IMG/VR virus record: IMGVR_UViG_3300032753_000076
Span: 1-39,544 of that record
Strand: one strand, 5' to 3'
DNA from: a virus
DNA: 39,544 nt
The notes beneath the pieces are model-generated. The model was given only the letters and a program-made list of their open reading frames with translations. It searched no databases and was not told the DNA's origin. Within the stretch, counting starts at the first letter, position 1, and each line of letters begins with the position of its first letter. Shown here piece by piece: positions 5,654-13,228 of this stretch. Both the position numbers and the translations under genes were made by a program.

Positions 5654-8014
5654 TTATTTCCTAGATCTCCTAATGGCTGTCAGTTTAGTATTAAAATCTT
5701 GTGCCAATGATTTAAGTATTGGTGCGTTTGGGTTGGGCTGTTCCCTAAATGCTGTTACAGGATAAGCAAAAGTTAAACAAAGCGCGTCTGCTTCGTCTGA
5801 CGATCTTATTCCCCTCTTTTTCATGTCCTCCTTTTTCTCCATAACTAACCTAGAGTTGGAATCAAAACTATAGCGTATTCCACATAAATCCGCATGTAAG
5901 CTGTCTGTATCTGGTATTTGTACTGGGATATCCTCTAACCAATTTGCACATTTGCCCCACATTTCAGCTCGCTTATTTGAATACTTCTGATCATCTAAGC
6001 TTTTTGAACCCGCGTTAACCGCAACTACGGCCTCTTTATGGCCTAATTCATTTAGCCTATCTACAACCCCAGCTCCTAAGCCGCCCACATCTACAAAGAC
6101 CTTTAAAGGCCGATATTGTTCAATCAAAGAATGAACAATGCCAGTTACCTCCATTGTGTCTTTCTTAGTATAACTTTGTAACCCAAATGCCACACGGCCT
6201 TGCCTAAAGATAATTGATGTGCGATCATCACCAAATCTTGCAGGGTCAACGCCCATAATTAAAGGCCCATATTTTTCGGCTTCTCCTTTTCTGGCACGCA
6301 TCACTGTTGAGGAATCTATAAATGAATTCTCACCTTTAAGTTGGAAAGCTTCATTGGGATTACATGGATATTCCTGGCAAAAGCTCTTCTCCCCGTCTTG
6401 ACCGTTAACTGATAAATCAGTAATTTTAAATCGCCGCCAAGCTATTTGCTCTAAGGTTAACCGATAAGCTTCAATTAAACGTAACTCTATATGGTTAGGT
6501 TTAAAGTCTGGCGGCACTGACCTTTTATATTCTTCTTGCCAAAACCAAGGCACGAATACCGCAATAAAATCAGACATGCCGCTTTCTGCTTTCTGCCACA
6601 TTTGATGGAAATAATTACCGACACCATTAGCGGTGGATTCCAGTATGATTTCTGTACCAGTTGCATCAGGCACCGCTTGCAGTATACCCTTAGTATGTTC
6701 TTGGGCGTTTGCCCAAAAAGCAATCTCCGAGCCATGGAATAATTGGATGGTGCTGGAACGACCGACCGCTTTGTTTTCGGCTGTTCCTAGTTTATATCCA
6801 CTATCTAAGCGCCCAAAGATTAGCTCTTTAGAGTTGTTAGTACTGATATCGGGCTGAACTAAGTTTGGCGTGTTCTGGTAAAAACGCTGAGCCATTTTAA
6901 ATAGGTTGTTGGTAGCATCCAGTGCATGTGTTAAGATAAAGCATTGTGTACCCTTATTATGGGTGGTCTTATGATAGAAGCGTCCGCCCACATAAGTTGA
7001 GTTATGCGACACTAGTCCTTCGCACATATACGTCTTTTCGCTAGTTTGTAAGTCGATAACTTTTTGTTTTTTTAAAGGAGTTATTTTAATTATTTTTGCC
7101 CAAGGTTTAATACCGTCTGTAGCTGCTTTGCCAGGTAACTCGTGTCCCAAATGCCACTCATCATTAGTAAATCTTGTTGGCCTACATCTTGAAAATAACT
7201 CTATTATGTACGGTAATCTGTGTATATCTAGGCGATGTACTGGCTTATCCCCAAGCTTACTGCTTACCCCCGAAGTTCGGCGATCCAACACCTCGCAATA
7301 TGGCATATCAATGTTTTTGAAATATGCCTTTATCCTGTCTAAAATTGGCCCAGCAATCTGGTGTATACTAACTCTTTTTGTTCCGCCATTTTTGCCCCTC
7401 ATACTTCCTTCGCCGTCAATCAATCCTCCCATCCATCCGTCTTCATAACTAGATTTATAGTTTGGTGGCCTTGTTGCAATCCTAATATAATCGCCCACCT
7501 TAAAGTCCGCTACGAGTCGCCACCTTTGTTCGCAACCCCCTCTTTGCTTGCTAAGCATTCGATGTTCGGCCGTTACATTTAGCCGTGCACCATTATCAAA
7601 TAAAACTTCATAAGTTGGCTTATAAAAAATTGCCTTGGCCTCTACCGTAGATGTTCTGAATTTTCTTGATTGTTTACGCCCTATTTTAGTAAAGCCTACG
7701 GAGTTTTCATCGCAACTAACCAGCTTGTCGCCAACATTAATGGAGCCAATAGGTACCCACCTATAGTCAGATGTTAGTACACGCATGTCTGGTGAAAAAC
7801 AGCAGCCCTGCTGACGCCCTTTCAAGATCAGCGCCCTAACCTTACCTGTTTGTAGTCTTTGCTCTTCTAATTTCTGATGGATATATTCTTGCGCTTTATT
7901 TAAAATAAACGGCGAAATCTCGCCTTGCTTAGTGCGAATTTTAAGACAACGTGATGCATAATGTAAAAAGTTATCTTTTAAATGCTGGCGTGTTTTAATC
8001 TCGTCTTCAGTCAT
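5654..8014 (-). CDS. terL: Large terminase subunit with an in-frame intein
   Basis: A 786-residue precursor. The extein, 519 residues once joined, is a P22-like packaging motor. Its Walker A loop GRQQGC/STY is split by the intein. Walker B is IILESTA. The RNase H-like nuclease has acidic residues in MGVDPARFGDDRTS, VFVDVGGLGAG and DEADALCL. It cuts concatemers and pumps DNA into the procapsid through the portal. Its ATG overlaps the stop of the sigma region 4-like gene (ATGA, 8011-8014). Because the intein breaks the ATPase loop, the motor cannot work before splicing. Confidence 0.93.
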   Translation of the reverse strand: MTEDEIKTRQHLKDNFLHYASRCLKIRTKQGEISPFILNKAQEYIHQKLEEQRLQTGKVRALILKGRQQGCCFSPDMRVLTSDYRWVPIGSINVGDKLVSCDENSVGFTKIGRKQSRKFRTSTVEAKAIFYKPTYEVLFDNGARLNVTAEHRMLSKQRGGCEQRWRLVADFKVGDYIRIATRPPNYKSSYEDGWMGGLIDGEGSMRGKNGGTKRVSIHQIAGPILDRIKAYFKNIDMPYCEVLDRRTSGVSSKLGDKPVHRLDIHRLPYIIELFSRCRPTRFTNDEWHLGHELPGKAATDGIKPWAKIIKITPLKKQKVIDLQTSEKTYMCEGLVSHNSTYVGGRFYHKTTHNKGTQCFILTHALDATNNLFKMAQRFYQNTPNLVQPDISTNNSKELIFGRLDSGYKLGTAENKAVGRSSTIQLFHGSEIAFWANAQEHTKGILQAVPDATGTEIILESTANGVGNYFHQMWQKAESGMSDFIAVFVPWFWQEEYKRSVPPDFKPNHIELRLIEAYRLTLEQIAWRRFKITDLSVNGQDGEKSFCQEYPCNPNEAFQLKGENSFIDSSTVMRARKGEAEKYGPLIMGVDPARFGDDRTSIIFRQGRVAFGLQSYTKKDTMEVTGIVHSLIEQYRPLKVFVDVGGLGAGVVDRLNELGHKEAVVAVNAGSKSLDDQKYSNKRAEMWGKCANWLEDIPVQIPDTDSLHADLCGIRYSFDSNSRLVMEKKEDMKKRGIRSSDEADALCLTFAYPVTAFREQPNPNAPILKSLAQDFNTKLTAIRRSRK
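7001..7801 (-). mobile_element. Intein (267 residues) with a LAGLIDADG-type motif in the terminase P-loop
   Basis: Residues 72-338 of the terminase precursor. Splicing block A starts with Cys72 (CFSPDMRVLTS). Block B is NVTAEHRML with the TxxH motif. One LAGLIDADG-type motif is present (WMGGLIDGEGSM, about residues 194-205). Block F/G is VIDLQTSEKTYMCEGLVSHN, ending His-Asn, and Ser339 is the +1 residue. Joining Cys71 to Ser339 restores GRQQGCSTYVGGR. The residue before the intein is also cysteine, giving adjacent Cys71-Cys72. Only one endonuclease motif is clear, so it may act as a dimer or be degenerate. Confidence 0.93.
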
Positions 8015-8286
8015 TTGTTTTTAGCTATTGTAATTTTTTTTCTTATTCTTCTTATCGCCTTACTTTTAATTTCAAACGGCCGAGACCAACTCACCCCAAA
8101 AATTTCAGCTATTTCTCTAAGGGTGAGTCCATCCCTATAATAAAAGTTTAATACTTGCTGCTCTCTATCTGGTAATTGTTTAAGATAGTCCGGCAATTCT
8201 TCTATTTTTAAAGGATTGTCTTGTACAAACTCATTAATTAGTTCTAATAATGCTGCCAAATTATGCTTAGTACTATTGTATCCCAT
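8011..8286 (-). CDS. Sigma-70 region 4-like regulator
   Basis: A 91-residue protein. Residues about 45-85 (DREQQVLNFYYRDGLTLREI, then AEIFGVSWSRPFEIKSKAIR) are a sigma region 4.2 helix-turn-helix, and regions 2 and 3 are absent. Small region 4-only proteins act in phages as late activators or terminase-linked regulators (RinA/ArpU type). Translation is coupled to terL. It is a good candidate to recognise the unusual -35 of the two late promoter elements. Alternatively, it could assist terminase in DNA recognition. Confidence 0.8.
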   Translation of the reverse strand: MGYNSTKHNLAALLELINEFVQDNPLKIEELPDYLKQLPDREQQVLNFYYRDGLTLREIAEIFGVSWSRPFEIKSKAIRRIRKKITIAKNK

Positions 8287-8303
8287 TCTCTAGCCATTCC
8301 TTT

Positions 8304-8450
8304 TTAGTTGGTAAAAAACCTGTCGAACATAACGTGGCTAACCCCACAATTTTTACTAAAGTTAATTATTACTGCCTGTTCGCCGGGAGTTAAATCATAC
8401 CAAGGGCAGCTATAGTAACGAGCCCATATTTTACCCTCCTCTTCATCCAT
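8304..8450 (-). CDS. Hypothetical 48-residue protein
   Basis: A 48-residue open frame (starting MDEEEGKIWARYYSCPWYDL) whose ATG overlaps the end of the upstream mini-ORF by eight bases. Cys and Trp content is high for its size, but there is no paired-Cys motif. It sits inside the packaging operon and leaves no gap on either side. Function unknown. Confidence 0.6.
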   Translation of the reverse strand: MDEEEGKIWARYYSCPWYDLTPGEQAVIINFSKNCGVSHVMFDRFFTN

Positions 8451-8580
8451 CCTTTAATATTCCTTCTAATTTTTGTTTAAATTCTGCCAAAGTAATTGGC
8501 GTTGCATCGACATCATCTGGCATCATAAATTCATATAGCATTACAGCTATGTGATATACTTCTGCATCATTGATGAACAT
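8443..8580 (-). CDS. Hypothetical 45-residue protein
   Basis: A 45-residue acidic open frame (MFINDAEVYHIAVMLYEFMM, then a helical C-terminus LAEFKQKLEGILKDG). It starts one base after the terS stop and overlaps the next mini-ORF. The close packing argues for a translated gene. No family recognised. Confidence 0.6.
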   Translation of the reverse strand: MFINDAEVYHIAVMLYEFMMPDDVDATPITLAEFKQKLEGILKDG

Positions 8581-8581
8581 T

Positions 8582-9061
8582 TTATTTTAAAAGCTCCAAT
8601 GCATCCTCATGTTTAATACTAACTGTTGATTCGCTATGAACTCTGTCGCCGTAAGTTTTTGGTATTAGTTTTGATGTTAACCATTTGCGAGTGTCAACCC
8701 TAAGTCTTGCGTGTTGTATTCCTTCGCTGGTGTGTTGTTCTTCGTCACAAATATCTATAATTTGTTCTGCGAATAAATCAGCCTGAATAAGCTTAGATTG
8801 TGCGTAATGTGCAGAAAACTCGGGATATTTATAGCGCCATTGCATAAGTGTTTCACATGTTGGAAAACCTTCGTTGTTGGCGCACATGCGTCGCATACCA
8901 TCAGTTGTTGTAGCTACAGCGTCGCAGATACGGTTTGCTAATTCTTCGGTGTATTTCGTTGGTCTACCGCCAGGGTGTTTACCTTTTACGCTTAGTTTGA
9001 TTGGAGGTAACTTTGCTATCTGTTTTTTTAACTTCTCGCGATTCTTCTCTTTTTGCGTCAT
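8582..9061 (-). CDS. terS: Small terminase subunit
   Basis: About 159 residues from ATG 9061; the ATG at 9070 is three codons longer but has AAGG too close to it, while 9061 has the proper spacing. Motifs are GGRPTKYTEELANRICDA (helix-turn-helix start), TLMQWRYKYPEFSAHYAQ, and the C-terminal ARLRVDTRKWLTSKLIPKTY typical of this terminase small subunit family. It recognises packaging sites on phage DNA and recruits the large subunit. The first 90 bases overlap the zinc-ribbon gene in another frame. Confidence 0.9.
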   Translation of the reverse strand: MTQKEKNREKLKKQIAKLPPIKLSVKGKHPGGRPTKYTEELANRICDAVATTTDGMRRMCANNEGFPTCETLMQWRYKYPEFSAHYAQSKLIQADLFAEQIIDICDEEQHTSEGIQHARLRVDTRKWLTSKLIPKTYGDRVHSESTVSIKHEDALELLK

Positions 9062-9218
9062 TGATGACATCCTTGTCTGTTGGTTTAGCTACATCTGGTA
9101 TGATACTATCTTCGATTGTTTGCGTGCCTGTGCCTTTACAGTTTCCACACTCGCCCATTACCATACCTAGTTTCATAATTTTTTTATTGCCACTACAGCT
9201 TGTACATCTGCATTTCAT
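8979..9218 (-). CDS. Small zinc-ribbon protein
   Basis: A 79-residue protein with an excellent ribosome site (AAGGAGG). The N-terminal 33 residues carry two CxxC pairs (CTSC...CGNCKGTGTQ), like half of a DnaJ zinc centre. The C-terminal half is charged and probably disordered, ending KRKR. The last 90 bases overlap terS in a different frame, so the tail composition is partly dictated by terS coding. Likely a small regulator or nucleic-acid binding protein. Confidence 0.75.
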   Translation of the reverse strand: MKCRCTSCSGNKKIMKLGMVMGECGNCKGTGTQTIEDSIIPDVAKPTDKDVINDAKREESREVKKTDSKVTSNQTKRKR

Positions 9219-9246
9219 AGTATTAACCTCCTTGTTATATTATAGT

Positions 9247-9609
9247 TCAGACTCGCATAGCATTAGTTATAATTAATGTTGCAAACGCAACAAAATTGGC
9301 TATTAAAAATGCCATGATCCACCGATGATTAATGTCTATTCTATCCTCCAAGTTTAGTATGTCTTTCCTAACTAAATCAAATTTAGAGTCAGTTCTTATT
9401 CCTAAATTAGTTAATTCTTCTTTAGTCGCAAGCTTTGCAATTAATTCTGTTTTTGTCGCCAATAAATCTTCTCTTACAATTTTTAAATCTTCTTTAGTCG
9501 CAACGCCCTCTAATACAGAGGTCAGCGCCTCTGTTTGTGCTTTGGCTTCTGCATCTGTTGCGCCATTAGCCTTTAAATCTAAAAAGTACTGTAATGCTTT
9601 ATTTGTCAT
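9247..9609 (-). CDS. Coiled-coil, tail-anchored membrane protein (Bdr-like family, copy 4)
   Basis: About 120 residues from ATG 9609, with GGGG six bases before it; the upstream ATG at 9621 lacks a ribosome site. Head: LQYFLDLKANGATDAEAKAQ, then GVATKEDL. Middle: repeated ATKEDL/ATKTEL/ATKEEL units spaced by heptads. C-terminus: WIMAFLIANFVAFATLIITNAMRV as membrane anchor. It lies 21 bp from copy 5, so the two probably arose by tandem duplication. Function unknown. Confidence 0.8.
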   Translation of the reverse strand: MTNKALQYFLDLKANGATDAEAKAQTEALTSVLEGVATKEDLKIVREDLLATKTELIAKLATKEELTNLGIRTDSKFDLVRKDILNLEDRIDINHRWIMAFLIANFVAFATLIITNAMRV

Positions 9610-9630
9610 CTTTAACCCCATTTTTATATA

Positions 9631-10005
9631 TTACCAACCAAAAACTATCTTAGAAATCGGTACAATCACAATAACAATAATAGCCCAGCCAAAAATTCGC
9701 ATAGTGGCGAAATTAGCATCTATTAATTTAAAGTTCGCATCTATTTCAGAGAATCTTACCTCAAGATCTTTTCTTAGTAAGGATATTTCTGTTTTTAGCT
9801 CTTCTTTAGTCGCAAAATCTTGTAATTTAGTATCAATGCGCTGTATATCTTTTCTTAGTAAGAATATTTCTGTTTTTAGCTCGTCTTTCGTTGCCAAATG
9901 ACTAATAGCATTATCAAATGCCATTGCTTGATTAAAAGCTTGTTCGTCCGGCATTCCGGCTTTAACTAGTTCGTGGTAATAAACTAATGCATTTGTTGTT
10001 GTCAT
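9631..10005 (-). CDS. Coiled-coil, tail-anchored membrane protein (Bdr-like family, copy 5)
   Basis: A 124-residue protein. ATG 10005 has AAGGGG at good spacing. The head (LVYYHELVKAGMPDEQA) is followed by an internal duplication of about 33 residues, in which ATKDELKTEIFLLRKDI recurs as ATKEELKTEISLLRKDL. A short 7-residue repeat (SEIDANF, KLIDANF) comes next, then a C-terminal hydrophobic helix (IFGWAIIVIVIVPISKIVF). It is the longest coil in the family. Confidence 0.8.
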   Translation of the reverse strand: MTTTNALVYYHELVKAGMPDEQAFNQAMAFDNAISHLATKDELKTEIFLLRKDIQRIDTKLQDFATKEELKTEISLLRKDLEVRFSEIDANFKLIDANFATMRIFGWAIIVIVIVPISKIVFGW

Positions 10006-10007
10006 AA

Positions 10008-10187
10008 TCAATCCCCTTTTTTATTATTATCTTCTTTTTTTATTCTTTCTTCCAGCCAAAATCTAGCCAAACTAGATGGCGACATACCCCTTTTTCGTGC
10101 AAGTACGCTTAATTTATTACGCGTTATAGCTGTCAATCTCACGCTTAAGCCTGGCCCTAATAGCTCTTTTTCTGTTTTATCCAACAT
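10008..10187 (-). CDS. Ribbon-helix-helix-like small DNA-binding protein
   Basis: A 59-residue protein, too short for routine gene calling. The segment GLSVRLTAITRNKLSVLARK, then RGMSPSSLARFWLEERIKK, fits the strand-helix-helix of CopG/Arc-type regulators. It starts the packaging operon and lies divergently from the recE/bet operon, whose promoter is 17 bp upstream. It is well placed to repress one or both operons. It could also be a MobC-like relaxosome accessory protein, though no relaxase is present. Confidence 0.65.
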   Translation of the reverse strand: MLDKTEKELLGPGLSVRLTAITRNKLSVLARKRGMSPSSLARFWLEERIKKEDNNKKGD

Positions 10188-10203
10188 TTTTATAAACCAC
10201 CTC

Positions 10204-10231
10204 TTGACATCGTATCGTTTTGTATTACAAT
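10204..10231 (+). promoter_or_regulatory. Sigma70 promoter of the recombination operon
   Basis: TTGACA (10204-10209), a 16-bp spacer, then TACAAT (10226-10231). This is a near-consensus early promoter reading towards the 64-residue, recE-like and bet genes. Confidence 0.75.
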
Positions 10232-10280
10232 GTAGTTATTATTGCACAAAAACATAAAAATTACAAGAAGGAGAATAATA

Positions 10281-10475
10281 ATGCCAAAACATACCATACT
10301 TACTTCTTATTACTGTGCGCCGATCCCGCAACGCCAATTTGATTGGACCGCAGTACTCGACGGTTACGACGGGGCAGAAGATGCGGTACTAAAGTATAAC
10401 TGTTGCGGAAATGGTGCTACTGAATTAGAAGCAATACAAGATTTATTCGATAGATTAGAACTACTAGGAGAATAA
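10281..10475 (+). CDS. Hypothetical 64-residue protein
   Basis: A 64-residue protein starting at ATG 10281 after a strong AGAAGGAG site; the frame extends to 10242, but that start lies too near the promoter and has no ribosome site. The sequence has an IPQRQFDWTAVLDGYD stretch and a C-terminal ATELEAIQDLFDRLE helix, a pattern I have seen in small plasmid and phage proteins. Function unknown. It is the first gene of the recombination operon. Confidence 0.7.
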   Translation: MPKHTILTSYYCAPIPQRQFDWTAVLDGYDGAEDAVLKYNCCGNGATELEAIQDLFDRLELLGE

Positions 10476-10477
10476 TA

Positions 10478-11368
10478 ATGATAAACGGTATATACGACAA
10501 TTTAGATATTAACGAATATCACGCAGACAATAGTATTAGCTCAACTGGTATCAATTTGATACTAGATTGTCCTAAACGGTATTACTATGAATATCACGTA
10601 AAACGTACAGAGTTAGACGAAAAAGAATTAAAGAAACAAGCTGAAAAATATAAGCTAGGACGTGCTGTTCATACACTTGTATTGGAGCCTAAAAAATTCG
10701 ATAATACCTTTTATTGTATGACAGAATCAGTGAATTTATCTACAAAGATTGGTAAAGAGATTTACGCACAAGCTGAAATTGCAGCTAATGGACGAGATAT
10801 TTTAAGAACTGGTGAATGGGAAGACATTAAAGACATGGCTAACGTTATATCTGCTCATCCTATCTGGAATGAACTTAAAGATGGTAAAGTTGAGCAATCT
10901 ATATTTTGGGAAGGTGGCACATTTGATACACCACTTAGATCAAGACCAGATATTTTTAATGATAAATTAATAATCGACCTTAAAACTACTGATTCGATTA
11001 AAGCATTTTCAAATTCTATTTATCAGTATGGCTATCATAGACAAGCAGCTATGCAGATAGATGCATTAAAACAATTAGATGGTAAAAAAAGATTCTTTGC
11101 CTTTTTCGTAGTTGAGAAAAAGCCGCCTTATTTAACAGCGTGCTTTACTTTAGACGAAAGCTCATTAGCACAAGGCAGATTAGAATACTTAGATGGCGCA
11201 GCTTTATATACCGAATGTGTAAGGTATAAAGAGTGGCCTGGGTATGAAGAAAAATTCCAATTAATATCATTACCTAATTGGGCAAAAATGAAAGAATTAG
11301 ATAATCAAGCAGGAGGATTAAAATGCTTAGCTCAAATGCAAAGCCAATTAAACCAAAACAAACGTTAA
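10478..11368 (+). CDS. RecE-like (exonuclease VIII) PD-(D/E)XK nuclease
   Basis: A 296-residue protein with the PDDEXK/DUF3799 layout. His65 lies in GRAVHTLVLEP, Asp158 in RSRPDIF, Asp167-x-Lys169 in LIIDLKTTDS, and QYGYHRQAAM (183-192) is the conserved helix. These enzymes digest one strand of duplex DNA 5' to 3', leaving 3' tails for the annealase. Start follows AGGAGAA, two bases after the previous gene. The stop lies 46 bp inside bet, which shows a tightly coupled Red-like pair. Confidence 0.9.
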   Translation: MINGIYDNLDINEYHADNSISSTGINLILDCPKRYYYEYHVKRTELDEKELKKQAEKYKLGRAVHTLVLEPKKFDNTFYCMTESVNLSTKIGKEIYAQAEIAANGRDILRTGEWEDIKDMANVISAHPIWNELKDGKVEQSIFWEGGTFDTPLRSRPDIFNDKLIIDLKTTDSIKAFSNSIYQYGYHRQAAMQIDALKQLDGKKRFFAFFVVEKKPPYLTACFTLDESSLAQGRLEYLDGAALYTECVRYKEWPGYEEKFQLISLPNWAKMKELDNQAGGLKCLAQMQSQLNQNKR

Positions 11369-12225
11369 CAGAACTTTTAGCGGATACTGATAGCAACCTC
11401 TATTATACCCTTAAAAATTCGATTTACCCTGGGGCTAAAGATGAATCTATAGGAATGGTTTTAGCATACTGTAACGCTAAAAAGTATGATCCGATTGCTA
11501 AACCTGTTCATATTGTGCCTATGAGTGTAAAAAACAGTCAAACTGGCAGTTATGAATATAGGGATGTCCTTATGCCTGGGATTGCATCATATCGTATTGA
11601 CGCTGATAGAACTGGCCTATATTTAGGGATTAGCGAACCTGAGTACGGTCCAACGATAACAGAAACGATAGGAACAATGGAAATATCTTATCCTGAATGG
11701 TGTAAGATGACTGTAGAAAAATATAACCCTACTAGTGGTAAGAGTTCTTTCTTTTCTGCTAAAGAGTATTGGAAAGAAAACTATGCAACCAGAGGAAAAA
11801 ATGAAATAACCCCTAATGCTATGTGGGCAAAAAGACCTTTTGGACAAATAGCCAAATGTACAGAAGCTCAAGCACTTAGAAAAGCCTTTTCAGATGTTCT
11901 TGGTGTGCATCCAACCTTTGAAGAAATGGAAGGCAAAGAGCCGAAAGATATTGTTAGTGTTGTAGATCTAGTTGATGTTGGCGCTACCATTACTGCCGAA
12001 CAATTAGAGATTGTTAAAAGCAAAATAATATTGTCGGATAGCGAAGAAATAGCATTATGTAATTATCTAAAAATTAATAGTTTAGATCATATGCTAGCCA
12101 AAGATTTTGCTGACGTCATAAGGCAGCTTGATAAAAAAATTAATAGGCAACAAAAGATTAATAGTTTGCCTATTAACAAAGTGTTTGAAGAAATCAGCAC
12201 AAATGACTTGCAAGAGGCAAATTAA
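11323..12225 (+). CDS. bet: Bet/RecT-type single-strand annealing protein
   Basis: A 300-residue protein of the lambda Bet family. Motifs are GMVLAYCNAKKYDPIAKPVH, YRDVLMPGIASYRIDADRTG, and the Gly/Ala-rich AMWAKRPFGQIAKCTEAQAL helix region before DVLGVHPTFEEMEG. It binds single strands and anneals complementary DNA. With the RecE-like nuclease it forms the phage recombination pair. The start at 11323 has an AGGAGG site inside the upstream gene. The last 80 residues are variable. Confidence 0.93.
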   Translation: MLSSNAKPIKPKQTLTELLADTDSNLYYTLKNSIYPGAKDESIGMVLAYCNAKKYDPIAKPVHIVPMSVKNSQTGSYEYRDVLMPGIASYRIDADRTGLYLGISEPEYGPTITETIGTMEISYPEWCKMTVEKYNPTSGKSSFFSAKEYWKENYATRGKNEITPNAMWAKRPFGQIAKCTEAQALRKAFSDVLGVHPTFEEMEGKEPKDIVSVVDLVDVGATITAEQLEIVKSKIILSDSEEIALCNYLKINSLDHMLAKDFADVIRQLDKKINRQQKINSLPINKVFEEISTNDLQEAN

Positions 12226-12283
12226 AATATTACTATTACCCTGCATTTTTTTATTCTTAGATCTATTAGTGATTTGAAAGACC

Positions 12284-12355
12284 GCTAACAGATTACTCCT
12301 GGCCTAAAGGAGCTTCTAGAACTCCTTTAGGTTAGCTCAACGGGAATATCCTAAA
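12284..12355 (+). ncRNA. Structured intergenic element with mutually exclusive hairpins
   Basis: CCTAAAGGAG (12303-12312) can pair with CTCCTTTAGG (12322-12331), while TTTAGG (12326-12331) can instead pair with CCTAAA (12350-12355). GCTAAC (12284-12289) can close with GTTAGC (12331-12336). Alternative pairing of this kind is typical of attenuators or processed 3' RNAs. No protein gene is seen here. Confidence 0.4.
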
Positions 12356-12378
12356 TTGTTAATTAATCATGGCTGATG

Positions 12379-12426
12379 TTTAGCCCTTACGGTCCTCCCT
12401 GGGTTTCCGTAAGGGCTAAATTTTTT
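12379..12426 (+). terminator. Rho-independent terminator of the recE/bet operon
   Basis: Perfect 14-bp arms TTTAGCCCTTACGG (12379-12392) and CCGTAAGGGCTAAA (12407-12420), then TTTTTT (12421-12426). The orientation fits the + strand recombination operon. Confidence 0.9.
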
Positions 12427-12433
12427 ATGTCTA

Positions 12434-13159
12434 TTAATGCCTACTTCTTTGTTGCTCTAAGATTTTTCTAAGATACGCTCCCTTGTTTTTTATTTGGATC
12501 CCTTTTTTCTTTTCGTGTTCCCTCATAGCTACAATAATTTCAGTTAGCGCAGTAAACCCAAACTCGTTAACCCACCTCTCTACCGATTTCTTATTTACCT
12601 GCATCATCAACAAATCATTTTTTATATCAATTTGTTGCTCTTCTATCATATGATAGTTTGTAGTAGTTAATGATTGTGTTAAATGATTATGGGTGGTCTC
12701 TCTAGGTACACCCCCCCTGGTCTCTCTGGGTACAGCCCCCCTAGTCTCTGCGACTATAGGTGAAGAATTATCCACAGGGTTATCCACTGAAATTGGCATG
12801 TTATCCACATAGTTATCCACAGCGTCAGTATAAGTAGGCATTTGAATAGCTACATGCCTTGGTAGTAGTGACACGTTAATTTTATATTCGTTAGCTTTAT
12901 GCATTTGACTGTTGCCTTGCTTTATTAAAACTATCCGTTTTTTATCTAACAAAGCTTTTATAGTTCGTTGAATAGTACTCTTAGAAAACTTAAGTTCAGC
13001 AACTAGAGTGTTAAGGCCAGGATAAATATTAGTTCCGTCCTCGCTGGCATATAAGGCCATCCTGGCGTAAACAGCAGTCTCAATTCCTGTTAGTCGATAC
13101 TTCCCGTTAGAACCCTTGGCCTGGTCACGAAACGCGGCCAGCATTAACATAAAACACAT
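12434..13159 (-). CDS. Winged-helix replication initiation protein with origin repeats inside the gene
   Basis: A 241-residue protein. Residues about 25-97 form a winged helix-turn-helix of the type seen in plasmid/phage replication initiators (GIETAVYARMALYASEDGTN, then FSKSTIQRTIKALLDKK). Residues 110-156 are low complexity and encode DNA repeats: four Val-Asp-Asn units over DnaA boxes, and an 8-residue RETRGGVP repeat over 24-bp units. The C-terminal domain (residues 175-240) is helical. A lambda O-like design, with the origin within the initiator gene, is the natural reading. Ribosome site GGGAG precedes ATG 13159. Confidence 0.75.
   Translation of the reverse strand: MCFMLMLAAFRDQAKGSNGKYRLTGIETAVYARMALYASEDGTNIYPGLNTLVAELKFSKSTIQRTIKALLDKKRIVLIKQGNSQMHKANEYKINVSLLPRHVAIQMPTYTDAVDNYVDNMPISVDNPVDNSSPIVAETRGAVPRETRGGVPRETTHNHLTQSLTTTNYHMIEEQQIDIKNDLLMMQVNKKSVERWVNEFGFTALTEIIVAMREHEKKKGIQIKNKGAYLRKILEQQRSRH
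12695..12754. repeat. 24-bp tandem repeats (iteron-like) in the initiator gene
   Basis: Two 24-bp units beginning GGTCTCTCTAGGTACACCCC (12695-12718) and GGTCTCTCTGGGTACAGCCC (12719-12742), then a partial third unit (AGTCTCTGCGAC). They adjoin the DnaA-box cluster and could be initiator binding sites. Confidence 0.6.
12768..12821 (+). other. Origin candidate: four DnaA boxes in 54 bp
   Basis: TTATCCACA at 12768, 12801 and 12813 is a perfect consensus match, and TTATCCACT at 12780 has one mismatch. The spacing is 12, 21 and 12 bp, two phased pairs in the same orientation. The cluster lies inside the initiator gene next to 24-bp repeats, like a plasmid or lambdoid origin. Confidence 0.75.
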
Positions 13160-13193
13160 GTAATTTACTCCCTGTAAATAATTGACGTTTGGT

Positions 13194-13222
13194 TTGACTT
13201 TAGTGGTTAATCGGCTGATACT
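13194..13222 (+). promoter_or_regulatory. Promoter candidate antisense to the initiator leader
   Basis: TTGACT (13194-13199), a 17-bp spacer and GATACT (13217-13222), read on the + strand. No + strand protein gene follows; a terminator-like hairpin follows at 13250. See the short RNA entry. Confidence 0.4.
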
Positions 13223-13228
13223 TTCCCT

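Noticed and set aside
6219-7582. Several + strand frames opposite terL and its intein
   Set aside because: They are shadows of the terminase gene with no start signals or recognisable domains.
12322-12355. tRNA-like segment (TTAGCTCAACGGG)
   Set aside because: It resembles a D-arm, but no acceptor, anticodon or T-arm can be built around it.
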